Source: 73-13 sp035556075
Lineage (GTDB): Bacteria > Actinomycetota > Actinomycetes > Actinomycetales > Microbacteriaceae
Direction of reading: 5' to 3'
DNA: 64,000 bases
Assembly (NCBI GenBank): GCA_035556075.1
Contig: DATMFQ010000014.1
Location: 62,001-126,000 of the forward strand
Under the pieces are notes generated by a model that saw nothing but the letters and a program-made list of their open reading frames with translations, searched no databases and was not told where the DNA came from. The translations under genes were made by a program, and so were the position numbers. Numbering within the stretch: the first letter of the stretch is position 1; each line of letters starts with the position of its first letter. This document shows, piece by piece, positions 7,471-16,763 of the stretch.

Positions 7471-10400
7471 GCGTCACCTCCAGGATCCGCTGCCACACGA
7501 TGTCACCGTCAGGGTCGAGGCCTTCCTCGGCCGCTGCCTCCCGCGTCCGCAGCACGGCCGCGTAGTCGCGGGGCAGGAGCTTGATGAACTCCCCGGCGAT
7601 CTCGCCCCAGCGCGTCAGCATGTCGCTCGCCAGTGGCGAGTCGGTGCGCTCGACGTGCATCTCCAGCAGTGCGCGCACGAGTGCGAGATCGGCCCGGTCC
7701 AGCGGGAGCAGCGCGAGGTCGCCCGCGCGGAGCGCTGCCGCGTTGACCGCCTCGCGGCGCAGCCGGTGCACGTAGGCGACACCGCCGGACATGCCGGCGC
7801 CGAGGTTGCGACCGGTGCGTCCGAGGATGACCGCGGTGCCGCCGGTCATGTACTCAAGCGCGTGGTCGCCGACGCCTTCGACGACCGCGGTCGCACCGGA
7901 GTTGCGGACGAGGAATCGCTCGCCGACGAGGCCGCGGAGGAACATCGTGCCTCCGGTGGCACCGTAGCCGATGACGTTGCCGGCGATGACGTTGTGCTCG
8001 GCCGCGAAACCGGCTCGGCGGTCGGGACGCACGACGATGTCGCCGCCGGACAGGCCCTTGCCGACGTAGTCGTTGGCGTCGCCTTCGAGTCGGAGGATGA
8101 TGCCGCGCGGGAGGAATGCGCCGAGTGACTGCCCGGCGGTCCCGTGCAGGGTGACGTCGATCGTCTCCGGCGGGAGGCCCGCCACCCCGTAGCGCCGGGT
8201 CACCTCATGGCCGAGCATGGTGCCGACGGCCCGCTCCGTGTTGGCAATCGGCAGCTCGATGACGATCGGTTCGCCGCGCTCGAGCGCCGGGGAGGCGAGT
8301 CCGATGAGCTGCCGATCGTAGTGTGACTCGAGCTCGTGGTCCTGGCCGATGCGCGCGCGCCGCGGCGCCTCGGGTCCGAGATCGCTCGCGGCGAAGATCG
8401 GGCCGAGGTCGAGCCCCTCGGTCTTCCAGTGCTGAACCGCCTGGTCGACGTCGAGCAACTCCGTGTGCCCGATCGCCTCGTCGAGCGTGCGAAAGCCGAG
8501 CTCGGCGAGTTGCTCCCGGACCTCCTGGGCGAGGTACTCGAAGAAGGTGACGACGAACTCGGGCTTGCCGGTGAATCGCGCCCGGAGCTCCGGGTTCTGC
8601 GTCGCCACCCCGACGGGGCAGGTGTTGAGGTGGCAGACCCGCATCATGATGCACCCGGAGACGACGAGCGGTGCGGTCGCGAAGCCATACTCCTCGGCGC
8701 CGAGCAGCGCGGCGACGATGACGTCACGGCCGGTCTTCATCTGGCCGTCGACCTGGACCACGACGCGGTCGCGCATGCCGTTGCGCATGAGCGTCTGCTG
8801 CGCCTCCGCAAGCCCGATCTCCCACGGCGTGCCCGCGTGCTTGAGCGAGCCGAGGGGCGATGCCCCCGTGCCGCCATCGTGGCCGGAGACGAGGATGACA
8901 TCGGCTTTCGCTTTCGCGACGCCCGCCGCGACCGCCCCGATGCCGGACTGCGAGACGAGTTTGACGTGGATCCGCGCGGCCGGGTTGGCGCGCTTCAGAT
9001 CGAAGATGAGCTGCTTGAGGTCCTCGATGGAGTAGATGTCGTGGTGCGGCGGCGGCGAGACGAGCCCGACGCCGGGCGTACCACCGCGCGTCCGGGCGAT
9101 CCACGGGTACACCTTCGGGCCGGGCAGCTGCCCGCCCTCACCGGGCTTCGCGCCCTGCGCCATCTTGATCTGGATATCGGTCGCATGCGTGAGGTACAGG
9201 CTCGTCACGCCGAAACGCCCGGAGGCGACCTGCTTGATCGCGCTGCGGCGCTCGGGGTCGAGGAGCCGGTCGAGGTCCTCGCCGCCCTCCCCCGTGTTCG
9301 AGCGGCCGCCGATCCGGTTCATCGCGATCGCGAGCGTCTCGTGTGCCTCTTGCGAGATGGAGCCGTAGCTCATCGCGCCGGTGTTGAAGCGGGCGAGGAT
9401 CGCCTCGATCGGCTCGACCTCGTCGAGTGGGACGGGCGGCCGCTCGCCGTGCTTGATCCGGAACATGCCGCGCAGGGTCATGAGCCGCCCGGCCTGCTCA
9501 TCGACCAGTCGCGTGTAGTCGCGGAAGACGTCGAAGCGGCGCTCACGGGTCGCGTGCTGCAGCCGGAACACGGTGTCCGGGCTGAACAGGTGCGGCGGAC
9601 CCTCCCGGCGCCACTGGTACTCGCCGCCGCCGACGAGTCGCTCGTGGACGAGGGCAGCGGGTTCTTTCGGGTACGCGCGCTCGTGCCGCGCCGCATTCTC
9701 CCTGGCGATGACGTCGATGCCGACACCGCCGAGCGGCGAGCGCGTCCCGGTGAAATACGCATCGACGAATTCCTGACTTAGCCCGATCGCCTCGAAGCAC
9801 TGGGCGCCGGCGTAGGAGCCGACGACGGAGATGCCCATCTTCGACATGACCTTGAGCACGCCCTTGCCGAGGGACTTGATCAGGTTCGCGACGGCCTGCT
9901 CGGGCGTCACGCCCTCGATCATGCCGCGCCGGACGAGGTCCTCGGCGGTCTCCATCGCGAGGTACGGGTTGACGGCGGAGGCGCCGTAGCCGACAAGGAG
10001 CGCGACATGGTGCACCTCGCGCACGTCGCCGGCCTCGACGATGATCCCGACCCGCATTCGGGTCCCGCGCCGAATGAGATGGTGATGCACCGCGGAGAGC
10101 ATGAGCAGCGACGGGATCGGCGCGTAGTCCTTGTCGGAGTCCCGGTCCGAGAGGATGAGGAATTCGGCGCCCCGGTCGATCGCGGCGTCGGCTTCCGCAC
10201 ACATCTCCTCGAGTCGCCGCACGAGCTCCTGCTCGTGGTCGAGGACGTCGTACAGCCCGCGGATGGTGACCGCACGATATCCGCCCTTCCGGCCGTCGAT
10301 GTGCTGCAGCTTCGCGAGCTCGTCATTGTCGATGACCGGGAAAGCAAGGGAGACCTGTCGCGCGTGCACGGGGGTCGCGTCGAGGAGGTTGCGCTGCGGG

Positions 10401-12043
10401 CCGAGGCTCAGCCGCATCGACGTGACGACCTCCTCCCGGATCGAGTCGAGCGGCGGGTTCGTCACCTGCGCGAACTGCTGGGTGAAGTAGTCGAAGAGGG
10501 TCCGCGGGCGCTCCGCGAGCACGGCGACGGGCGTGTCTGAGCCCATGGCCCCGATCGGCTCCGCCCCGGTGCGCGCCATCGGCGTGATGAGGACCCGCAC
10601 CTCCTCCTCCGTGTAGCCGAAGGTCTTCTGTCGCCGATTCACGGACATCGGGGTGTGGACGATGTGCTCCCGCTCCGGCAGGTCGGCGAGGGCGATCCGC
10701 TCCTGCTCGAGCCACTGGGCGTATGGCCGCGCCTGGGCGAGCTCGGACTTGATCTCCTCGTCTTCGATGATCCGGCCCGCCGCGGTGTCGACGAGAAACA
10801 TGCGACCGGGCTGCAGCCGGCCCTTGCGCACGATGCGCGCCTCGTCGATCGTGTGGACACCGATCTCACTGGCGAGCACGACGAGTCCCTCGTCGGTGAC
10901 GAGGTAGCGGCTCGGTCGGAGACCGTTGCGGTCGAGTGTGCCGCCGACGAGCTCGCCGTCGGTGAAGACGAGTGCGGCTGGCCCGTCCCATGGCTCCATG
11001 AGCGTGCCGTGGAATTCATAGAATGCGCGGAGATCCGCGTCCAGATCGGTCCGGTTCTCGTACGCCTCCGGCACCATCATGAGCATCGCGTGGGGCAGTG
11101 ATCGGCCGGCGAGGTTGAGCAGCTCGAGGACCTCGTCGAAACTCGCCGAGTCGGAGGCGCCGAGCGTGTTGACCGGCAGCAGCGGCCGGAGGTCGCCGAT
11201 GAGCGCTGACTCGAGCTGTGACTGCCGCGCGCGCATCCAGTTCCGGTTGCCCTGGACGGTGTTGATCTCGCCATTGTGCGCGATCATGCGGAACGGCTGC
11301 GCGAGCGGCCAGGACGGGAACGTGTTCGTCGAATAGCGGGAGTGGACGAGCGCGAGCTTCGACGTGAAGCGCTCGTCGCTCAGGTCCGGGTAGAACGGCT
11401 CGAGCTGGAGGGTCGTCACCATGCCCTTGTAGACGAGGGTGCGGCACGACAGGGAGGCGAAGTACACCGCGAGCTCGTGCTCGGCGCGACGCCGCAACCG
11501 ATACGCCTGCCGCTCGAGCTCGAGGCCGCCGACCGTCCCGCCCCGCTCGGAGCGCCGCGTCGAGGCGACGACCAGCTGTGCGATATGCGGCATCGCGTCG
11601 CGGGCGAGTCGACCGAGCACGGCTGGGCGCGTGGGCACGTCCCGCCAGCCGAGCACCTGGAGCTGCTCCTGCCCGGCGAGCCGCGTGATCTCGGCGACGA
11701 CCGCGGCCCGCTCCGCGTCGTCGACCGGGAGGAAAGCCATCCCGACGGCGTAGCGTCCGACCGGCGGCAGCTCGAAGTCCGTCACGGCGCGGAGGAACTC
11801 GTCCGGGATCTGGGTGTTGATCCCGGCCCCGTCGCCGGTGCCCTCGTCGGAACCGATCGCACCGCGGTGCTCGAGGTTGCGGAGCGCGCCGAGCGCGGTC
11901 GCCACGATGTCGTGGCCCGGTGTGCTGCGCAGGGTCGCGACCATCGCGAGCCCGCAGGCGTCGCGGTCGAGCGCAGGGTCGTAGAGGCCAGCGGCCGCGG
12001 GGGCCGAGGCGAATCGCTGGAAGGGACTGATGTGCTGGGCCAC
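7463..12043 (-). CDS. gltB: Glutamate synthase, large subunit
   Basis: Makes two glutamates from glutamine and 2-oxoglutarate, the core of low-ammonium nitrogen assimilation. The 1526-residue protein has an N-terminal class II glutamine amidotransferase domain whose nucleophile is Cys30 in RDACGLAM, so a propeptide of 29 residues is probably removed. The FMN-binding synthase domain contains the 3Fe-4S motif CIMMRVCHLNTCPVG, and the C-terminal GXGXG-rich beta-helix domain is complete. I chose the GTG at 12043 because AGGAGG lies 5 bases upstream; an in-frame extension 20 codons longer lacks any ribosome site. First gene of the gltBD operon. Confidence 0.97.
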   Translation of the reverse strand: MAQHISPFQRFASAPAAAGLYDPALDRDACGLAMVATLRSTPGHDIVATALGALRNLEHRGAIGSDEGTGDGAGINTQIPDEFLRAVTDFELPPVGRYAVGMAFLPVDDAERAAVVAEITRLAGQEQLQVLGWRDVPTRPAVLGRLARDAMPHIAQLVVASTRRSERGGTVGGLELERQAYRLRRRAEHELAVYFASLSCRTLVYKGMVTTLQLEPFYPDLSDERFTSKLALVHSRYSTNTFPSWPLAQPFRMIAHNGEINTVQGNRNWMRARQSQLESALIGDLRPLLPVNTLGASDSASFDEVLELLNLAGRSLPHAMLMMVPEAYENRTDLDADLRAFYEFHGTLMEPWDGPAALVFTDGELVGGTLDRNGLRPSRYLVTDEGLVVLASEIGVHTIDEARIVRKGRLQPGRMFLVDTAAGRIIEDEEIKSELAQARPYAQWLEQERIALADLPEREHIVHTPMSVNRRQKTFGYTEEEVRVLITPMARTGAEPIGAMGSDTPVAVLAERPRTLFDYFTQQFAQVTNPPLDSIREEVVTSMRLSLGPQRNLLDATPVHARQVSLAFPVIDNDELAKLQHIDGRKGGYRAVTIRGLYDVLDHEQELVRRLEEMCAEADAAIDRGAEFLILSDRDSDKDYAPIPSLLMLSAVHHHLIRRGTRMRVGIIVEAGDVREVHHVALLVGYGASAVNPYLAMETAEDLVRRGMIEGVTPEQAVANLIKSLGKGVLKVMSKMGISVVGSYAGAQCFEAIGLSQEFVDAYFTGTRSPLGGVGIDVIARENAARHERAYPKEPAALVHERLVGGGEYQWRREGPPHLFSPDTVFRLQHATRERRFDVFRDYTRLVDEQAGRLMTLRGMFRIKHGERPPVPLDEVEPIEAILARFNTGAMSYGSISQEAHETLAIAMNRIGGRSNTGEGGEDLDRLLDPERRSAIKQVASGRFGVTSLYLTHATDIQIKMAQGAKPGEGGQLPGPKVYPWIARTRGGTPGVGLVSPPPHHDIYSIEDLKQLIFDLKRANPAARIHVKLVSQSGIGAVAAGVAKAKADVILVSGHDGGTGASPLGSLKHAGTPWEIGLAEAQQTLMRNGMRDRVVVQVDGQMKTGRDVIVAALLGAEEYGFATAPLVVSGCIMMRVCHLNTCPVGVATQNPELRARFTGKPEFVVTFFEYLAQEVREQLAELGFRTLDEAIGHTELLDVDQAVQHWKTEGLDLGPIFAASDLGPEAPRRARIGQDHELESHYDRQLIGLASPALERGEPIVIELPIANTERAVGTMLGHEVTRRYGVAGLPPETIDVTLHGTAGQSLGAFLPRGIILRLEGDANDYVGKGLSGGDIVVRPDRRAGFAAEHNVIAGNVIGYGATGGTMFLRGLVGERFLVRNSGATAVVEGVGDHALEYMTGGTAVILGRTGRNLGAGMSGGVAYVHRLRREAVNAAALRAGDLALLPLDRADLALVRALLEMHVERTDSPLASDMLTRWGEIAGEFIKLLPRDYAAVLRTREAAAEEGLDPDGDIVWQRILEVTHG

Positions 12044-12072
12044 AAGGGCCTCCTGAGTATCGACAGTTTCGA

Positions 12073-12091
12073 CGACGATGGGGCATCGTCG
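12073..12091. promoter_or_regulatory. Palindrome upstream of gltB
   Basis: CGACGATG-GGG-CATCGTCG, 8-base perfect arms with a 3-base centre, 30 bases before the gltB start. The position would suit an operator for gltBD. It does not look like a GlnR or AmtR box I can recognise. Confidence 0.35.
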
Positions 12092-12132
12092 ACCCGTGGA
12101 CATCGTTCGCGGGCTGAGAGCCGCGTGTGCGG

Positions 12133-12156
12133 CGCGCCCCCAAGAATCAGGGCGCG
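12133..12156 (-). terminator. Hairpin between lgt and gltB
   Basis: CGCGCCC and GGGCGCG arms around a 10-base loop, 28 bases after the lgt stop codon. There is no U run, so termination is uncertain. Confidence 0.35.
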
Positions 12157-12184
12157 AGGGCCGGTGCGTTCCGCTTGTGGCGGG

Positions 12185-13171
12185 TCACTGAACCTTGGAG
12201 CCGACCGGGGCCGGCTCGTCGGAATCCGAGTAGATCTCGTCGGATTCTACCGCCGCATCAGGAGGCAGCCAGGTGCGTCCGGGCCGGTAGGGGCTCGGCT
12301 CGAGTCCGGGGTGGCGCCGAGACTGCACGATGAGGATGATGAGCCCGAGAACGATCGCGGCGATCGCACCCCAGTCGTTCGACCGGATCCCGAGGATGAG
12401 CTCGCTCGGGTCGAGACGGAAGATCTCAAGGATCGCGCGGCCGATGCCATACCAGATGAGGTACAGCGCGAAGGACTTGCCCCACTGCAGCGTGAGCCGT
12501 CGACCGAGCCACAGGATGAGGAGCGCTCCCGCCACATTCCACAGCATCTCGTAGAGGAACATGGGGTGGAAGGTGAGCCCCTCCGGGAGGCCGACCGGGT
12601 ACGCCGGGTTGGACGCCTCGATCTCGAGCCCCCAGGGCAGGTTCGTCGGCGGGCCGAAGAGCTCGTGGTTGAACCAGTTGCCGAGCCGCCCGACCGCCTG
12701 TGCCAGGAGCAGCCCGGGCGCAAGTGCATCGAGGAAGGTGAGGAACCTGATCCCGGTGATCCGACAGCCGATCCAGGCGCCGAGCGCGCCAAGCAGGAGC
12801 GCGCCGAAGATCGCGCCGCCACCGTCCCAGATCCGAATGAACTCCCACGGGTCCGCCGGGTCGATCGGGAAGAAGTCATTCGGGTGCGTGATCACGTGCC
12901 AGAGGCGCGCGCCGACGATGCCGAGCGGCACCGCCCAGATGAGGATGTCGATGATCGCCCACGGCTCAGTGCCCTGGCGGCGCAGCCGCGCCTCGGCGAT
13001 CCACGTCGCGATGACGATGCCGACAATGATGAAGAGCGCGTACGCGCGGATCTCCAGCTGGGAACCCGCCGCCACCCACGGCAGCCACTGGAACCAGTCG
13101 CCGATGGGGATGCTGATCGGCACCTGCCACTCCACAGGAGGGCTCGGAATCGACAGCGGTGAAAAACTCAC
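12185..13171 (-). CDS. lgt: Prolipoprotein diacylglyceryl transferase
   Basis: Membrane enzyme that moves a diacylglyceryl group from phosphatidylglycerol to the lipobox cysteine of prolipoproteins. The 328-residue protein has several hydrophobic segments, the GGGAIFGALL region (117-126) and the family signature GRLGNWFNHE (161-170) with the essential Arg and Asn. The C-terminal ~50 residues are a charged cytoplasmic tail. The GTG start at 13171 follows a TAGGAT box by 6 bases, so lgt has its own leaderless promoter even though the upstream neighbour is an ABC transporter gene rather than trpA. Confidence 0.96.
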   Translation of the reverse strand: MSFSPLSIPSPPVEWQVPISIPIGDWFQWLPWVAAGSQLEIRAYALFIIVGIVIATWIAEARLRRQGTEPWAIIDILIWAVPLGIVGARLWHVITHPNDFFPIDPADPWEFIRIWDGGGAIFGALLLGALGAWIGCRITGIRFLTFLDALAPGLLLAQAVGRLGNWFNHELFGPPTNLPWGLEIEASNPAYPVGLPEGLTFHPMFLYEMLWNVAGALLILWLGRRLTLQWGKSFALYLIWYGIGRAILEIFRLDPSELILGIRSNDWGAIAAIVLGLIILIVQSRRHPGLEPSPYRPGRTWLPPDAAVESDEIYSDSDEPAPVGSKVQ

Positions 13172-13177
13172 GTAGCG

Positions 13178-13183
13178 ATCCTA
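13178..13183 (-). promoter_or_regulatory. -10 box of lgt (leaderless)
   Basis: TAGGAT, 6 bases before the GTG at 13171. It lies between the dppC-like stop codon and lgt, so lgt need not depend on the cassette promoter. Confidence 0.5.
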
Positions 13184-13207
13184 GACCGCCTCGACCCTGG
13201 ACGCGGT

Positions 13208-14086
13208 TCAGGCACGGCGAGGCGCTCGACGCTCCCGGCGCATGACGAACATGGAGGCGAGCGCCCGCGCGCGCGGATCGACGATGCTGCGCAGTCCAGC
13301 ACTGATCGCATTGAGTGTCACGACCGCGAGCACGATCGCCAGACCGGGCGCGACCACAAAGGTCGGTGCAATGCTGAGGTACGGACGCGCCTCCGCAATC
13401 ATGTTGCCCCAGGTCGGGGTGGGCGGCTGGACGCCCATGCCGAGGAAGCTCAATGTGCCGTCGAGCAGCAGCGCTGCCGCGAAGATCAGCAGCGACTGCA
13501 CGAGGATCGTCGGCAACGCATTCGGCAGAATGTGCGTCAGCAGGATGCGAGGACCGGACACCCCCGCGGAACGCGCCGCGAGCACATAGCCGCGTCCCGC
13601 GAGGTGGAGCGCGCGGCTGCGGCTGATCCGCGCCATATATGGGGTGAAGACCACGCTGAGCGCGACGATCTCGCTGAGCGCCCCCGTGCCGATGGCGGCC
13701 ACGAGCGCGATCGACAAGACGATCCCCGGGAACGCCATGAGTGCGTCCATCGCGCGCATGAGGACGGAGGCACTCTTCGCATAGAACCCGCTGACCAGGC
13801 CGATGACCGAGCCAAGCACGGTGGCGAGGGCCGCGATGACGAGCGCGATCAGCAGCGAGGTGCGCCCAGCCTCGACGACTCTCGCGAGCACATCCCGCCC
13901 GTACCCGTCCGTCCCGAGGAGATGCGTGCCCGAAGGCCCCTGGAGCCGCTCGCCGGGGGATTGCACATAGGCGCTTGGCAGCAACGAGGGTCCGATCACG
14001 ACCACGAGCAGCAGGAGCAGCAGGACCGCGAGCCACACGACGAACTCGCGGTCACGGCGCCACAGTCGGCGAAGCCAGGCCAGCAT
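13208..14086 (-). CDS. Dipeptide/oligopeptide-type ABC transporter permease (DppC/OppC family)
   Basis: A 292-residue inner membrane subunit with an N-terminal transmembrane segment (VVWLAVLLLLLLVVVIGPSL), the OppC-type LGTDGYGRDVLARV loop, and the ATPase-coupling EAA motif region AARSAGVSGPRILLTHILPN. It should pair with the permease encoded just upstream, whose stop codon shares one base with this start (TGATG). Last gene of the cassette operon before lgt. The substrate is unknown; members import peptides, nickel, glutathione, opines or sugars. Confidence 0.9.
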   Translation of the reverse strand: MLAWLRRLWRRDREFVVWLAVLLLLLLVVVIGPSLLPSAYVQSPGERLQGPSGTHLLGTDGYGRDVLARVVEAGRTSLLIALVIAALATVLGSVIGLVSGFYAKSASVLMRAMDALMAFPGIVLSIALVAAIGTGALSEIVALSVVFTPYMARISRSRALHLAGRGYVLAARSAGVSGPRILLTHILPNALPTILVQSLLIFAAALLLDGTLSFLGMGVQPPTPTWGNMIAEARPYLSIAPTFVVAPGLAIVLAVVTLNAISAGLRSIVDPRARALASMFVMRRERRAPRRA

Positions 14087-15030
14087 CAGGAGACCCTCAC
14101 CCTCGGGTCGAGCAGGAGATAGATGAGATCCACGATGAAGTTGAGGACGACGAAGATGATCGCAATGACGATCGTCGCGCCCTGAATGATCGCGTAATCC
14201 CGGGTCGACACCGCCTGGAAGAGCAGCGAGCCGAGCCCGGGGATCACGAAGATGGTCTCCAGCACGACGATGCCGCCCAGCAGCGTCCCCAGGTTGTTCC
14301 CGACGACGGTGACCGCGGGCAGCAAGGCGTTCGGCAGCGCGTGCCGGTAGAACACTCGGCGCTCGCGGGCCCCCTTCGCGCGGGCGGTGCGGAGGTACGG
14401 CTGCAGCATCTCACCGATGAGGTTGTCCCGGAGCATGAGTGCGAAGGTGGAGATCTGGCCGACCATCAGGACCACGATCGGCAAGATGAGGTGCGGAATC
14501 CCGGCTGCCGGGTCCACAAAGGGGTTGACCCAGCCGCTGACCGGGACGGCGCCGAACGTGACGGCGAACACCGTGACGAGGAGCAGCGCGAGCCAGAACT
14601 CAGGCACGGCGATACCGACCGCGGTGAAGCGGTTCACCGTGCGCCAGAGCCAGTTTCTCGGGTACAGCGCCACGCCGATGCTGAGCGGAACGGTGATGGC
14701 GATGCTGAGCACCGTCGCCGCGAGCGCGAGGGTCACCGTCGGCAGCAGGTGGCTGAGGATGATCGGGGCGACTGGGGTGTGGAATGATGTCGAGGTGCCG
14801 AAGTCGCCGACGAGGAGTTGACCGAACCACGTCACGTACTGCTGCCAGAGCGGCACATTGAGGCCCATCGCCTCACGGATCGCCTCGACCTGCTCCGGCG
14901 TCGCCTGATCGCCGGCGACGGCGAGCGCCGCATCACCCGGGATCACCCGCACGATGAAGAAGATGGCGGTGCCGACGAGCACCAGCACGATGGCGAGGTC
15001 GCGTAGTCGCCGCAGGATCAGCCCGAGCAA
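14086..15030 (-). CDS. Dipeptide/oligopeptide-type ABC transporter permease (DppB/OppB family)
   Basis: A 314-residue membrane protein with the OppB N-terminal segment, the periplasmic loop (PGDAALAVAGDQATPEQVEAIREAMGLNVPLWQQY) and the EAA-like motif YLRTARAKGARERRVFYRHALPNAL. Translation probably starts at the TTG at 15030. A strong hairpin separates it from the binding-protein gene upstream, which would lower permease expression relative to the binding protein. Confidence 0.9.
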   Translation of the reverse strand: MLGLILRRLRDLAIVLVLVGTAIFFIVRVIPGDAALAVAGDQATPEQVEAIREAMGLNVPLWQQYVTWFGQLLVGDFGTSTSFHTPVAPIILSHLLPTVTLALAATVLSIAITVPLSIGVALYPRNWLWRTVNRFTAVGIAVPEFWLALLLVTVFAVTFGAVPVSGWVNPFVDPAAGIPHLILPIVVLMVGQISTFALMLRDNLIGEMLQPYLRTARAKGARERRVFYRHALPNALLPAVTVVGNNLGTLLGGIVVLETIFVIPGLGSLLFQAVSTRDYAIIQGATIVIAIIFVVLNFIVDLIYLLLDPRVRVS

Positions 15031-15047
15031 CGTGTCTCACTTTCCCA

Positions 15048-15081
15048 GGGTGGCACGGGCCCTTGCGGGCCCGTGCCACCC
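15048..15081 (-). terminator. Hairpin between binding-protein and permease genes
   Basis: Perfect 15-base arms (GGGTGGCACGGGCCC and complement) around TTGC, 17 bases after the binding-protein stop codon. There is no U tract. Likely a partial terminator or an mRNA 3'-end stabiliser, giving more binding protein than permease. Confidence 0.6.
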
Positions 15082-15098
15082 GTGTCGGAATCGGCGGC

Positions 15099-16715
15099 TT
15101 AGGAGGCGTCGAGCCACGTGTTGTAAAGAGCGAGCATGAAGTTGCCGTCGAAACCCTTCACGCTCTTGTCAAGTGCGACGTACTGCTTGCTCCCGTAGAG
15201 CACGATCGACGGGATGTCGTCCCAGACGAGCTGCTGAATGCGATCAACCACCTGCTTGGCCGCCGAGGCGTCCTCCGCGGCGGCGTACTCCGCAAAGAGC
15301 TCATCGAGCTCATCGTTCTGGTACCCACCGATGTACTTCTGCTGCAGCCAGTTGATGAGCGGCGGCGCCACGACCGTGCCTGAGATGAAGGTCAGGCTGA
15401 GGTCCCAGCTCCCCGGCTCGTCAGTGGCCTTCGCCCGCACCGTCGTGAGGTCATACGACTCGATCTCCACGGTGAGACCGATGTCCGTCAGCTCCTGCTG
15501 CAGGACGTTGCCCCACGCCACCATCTGCGGGAAGTTGCTCGGCACGAGCATGCGGATGGTGTCGACCCCGGCGGTCGCGAACTGCTCCTTGGCCCGCTCC
15601 GGATCATAGCTCTCGTAGACATCGGTGCCCGCCTCGCTAAACAGCGGGGCGTTCTCCGGGGCTTGGAATGCGCCAGTCATCGTCAGCAGATCAGGAGCCG
15701 TGCCCGAGACGGCGGCCATGTCCTCCTTGTTGATGACGAGGTTGAGTGCACGTCGTGCTTCGACGTCGGCAAACGCCGAGTCGGGATGATGGTTGAGGAT
15801 CACCGTGTTGACGACGCCCCCGGCGATGGGGGTCAGTGTGATGTTCGGGTTCGCTTGGAGCACGCTGTATTGGTCGTTGCTTGGCGCCGACATCTGCCAC
15901 TGTCCGGTCGTCAGGCCGTTGACGACCGTGCTGTCCTCGGCGACGAAGCGGAACTCGATGCCGTCGAGGTAGGCATGCTTCATGCCGGCCTGGCCGCCCC
16001 AGTCGCCCTCGGCCCGAGCGCTGTACTCGTCGAATCGTTCGAGTGTCACGGATTGCCCGGTCTGGTACTGCCCAAGCTGGTAGGGACCGGTGCCGATCGT
16101 TTGCGCGCCGGTCAGCGGGTTGGCGCCCGCAGCCGTCGCGATCTCCTCCGGGAGGATCAGCGCTGCCGAGGCCGCGAGCTCACCAAGCAACGAGTGCCGC
16201 GGCTGCGCGAGCGTGATGACGACGGTCAACGGGTCCGGCGCTTCGACCGACACGACGTCGGCGGCGACCCCGGCACCCGACGGGCTCACGGTGAAGAACC
16301 GCTCGAGACTCGCAGCGACATCGCCGGAGTCGAGCTCGGAGCCGTCATGGAACGTGACACCGCCGCGAAGGCCGAGGGTATAGACGGTCCGGTCGTCGCT
16401 CATCTCGACGCTGTCGACGAGCATTGGCTGCGGCTGGAATGCCTTGTCGAGGGCGAAAAGGGACTCGAATACGTTCGATCCCATGGTCTGCGTGACCTGG
16501 AGGGTGCTGACCGCCATGTCGAGCGTCCCCGGGTCGTTCGGAAGGGTCTGGACGAGGACCCCGCCGGACACCGGGCCATCGTCAGAGGTGGTCGCGGTCG
16601 CCGTGGGCTGCGGTGAGCCACCGCCCGCGCAGCCGGCGAGCAGCATGCCGGCGGCGAGGATCGCGCCGAGGCGCCAGCTGCGCCCTTGCCACGTGGATTG
16701 CACTTGTCGGATCAT
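15099..16715 (-). CDS. ABC transporter substrate-binding lipoprotein (family 5, peptide type)
   Basis: A 538-residue extracytoplasmic binding protein. The signal peptide ends in the lipobox LAGC with Cys29, so it is a substrate of the Lgt encoded nearby. A low-complexity Gly/Ser/Thr linker follows, then the SBP_bac_5 fold (TLGLRGGVTFHDGSELDSGDV, GTGPYQLGQYQ and RRALNLVINKEDM). Captures the substrate for the permeases encoded downstream. The ligand cannot be told from sequence; its neighbours point to a compound with an ester-like or lactone bond and an amine group. Confidence 0.92.
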   Translation of the reverse strand: MIRQVQSTWQGRSWRLGAILAAGMLLAGCAGGGSPQPTATATTSDDGPVSGGVLVQTLPNDPGTLDMAVSTLQVTQTMGSNVFESLFALDKAFQPQPMLVDSVEMSDDRTVYTLGLRGGVTFHDGSELDSGDVAASLERFFTVSPSGAGVAADVVSVEAPDPLTVVITLAQPRHSLLGELAASAALILPEEIATAAGANPLTGAQTIGTGPYQLGQYQTGQSVTLERFDEYSARAEGDWGGQAGMKHAYLDGIEFRFVAEDSTVVNGLTTGQWQMSAPSNDQYSVLQANPNITLTPIAGGVVNTVILNHHPDSAFADVEARRALNLVINKEDMAAVSGTAPDLLTMTGAFQAPENAPLFSEAGTDVYESYDPERAKEQFATAGVDTIRMLVPSNFPQMVAWGNVLQQELTDIGLTVEIESYDLTTVRAKATDEPGSWDLSLTFISGTVVAPPLINWLQQKYIGGYQNDELDELFAEYAAAEDASAAKQVVDRIQQLVWDDIPSIVLYGSKQYVALDKSVKGFDGNFMLALYNTWLDAS

Positions 16716-16763
16716 CAGAACTCCTACTCGGTGTGGATCGTTGGAATGGTGCTGGTTGGGCGC

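Noticed and set aside
12056..12061. GATACT as a -10 box for gltB
   Set aside because: Transcription would start inside the AGGAGG ribosome site that clearly serves the GTG at 12043, so the real promoter must lie further upstream.
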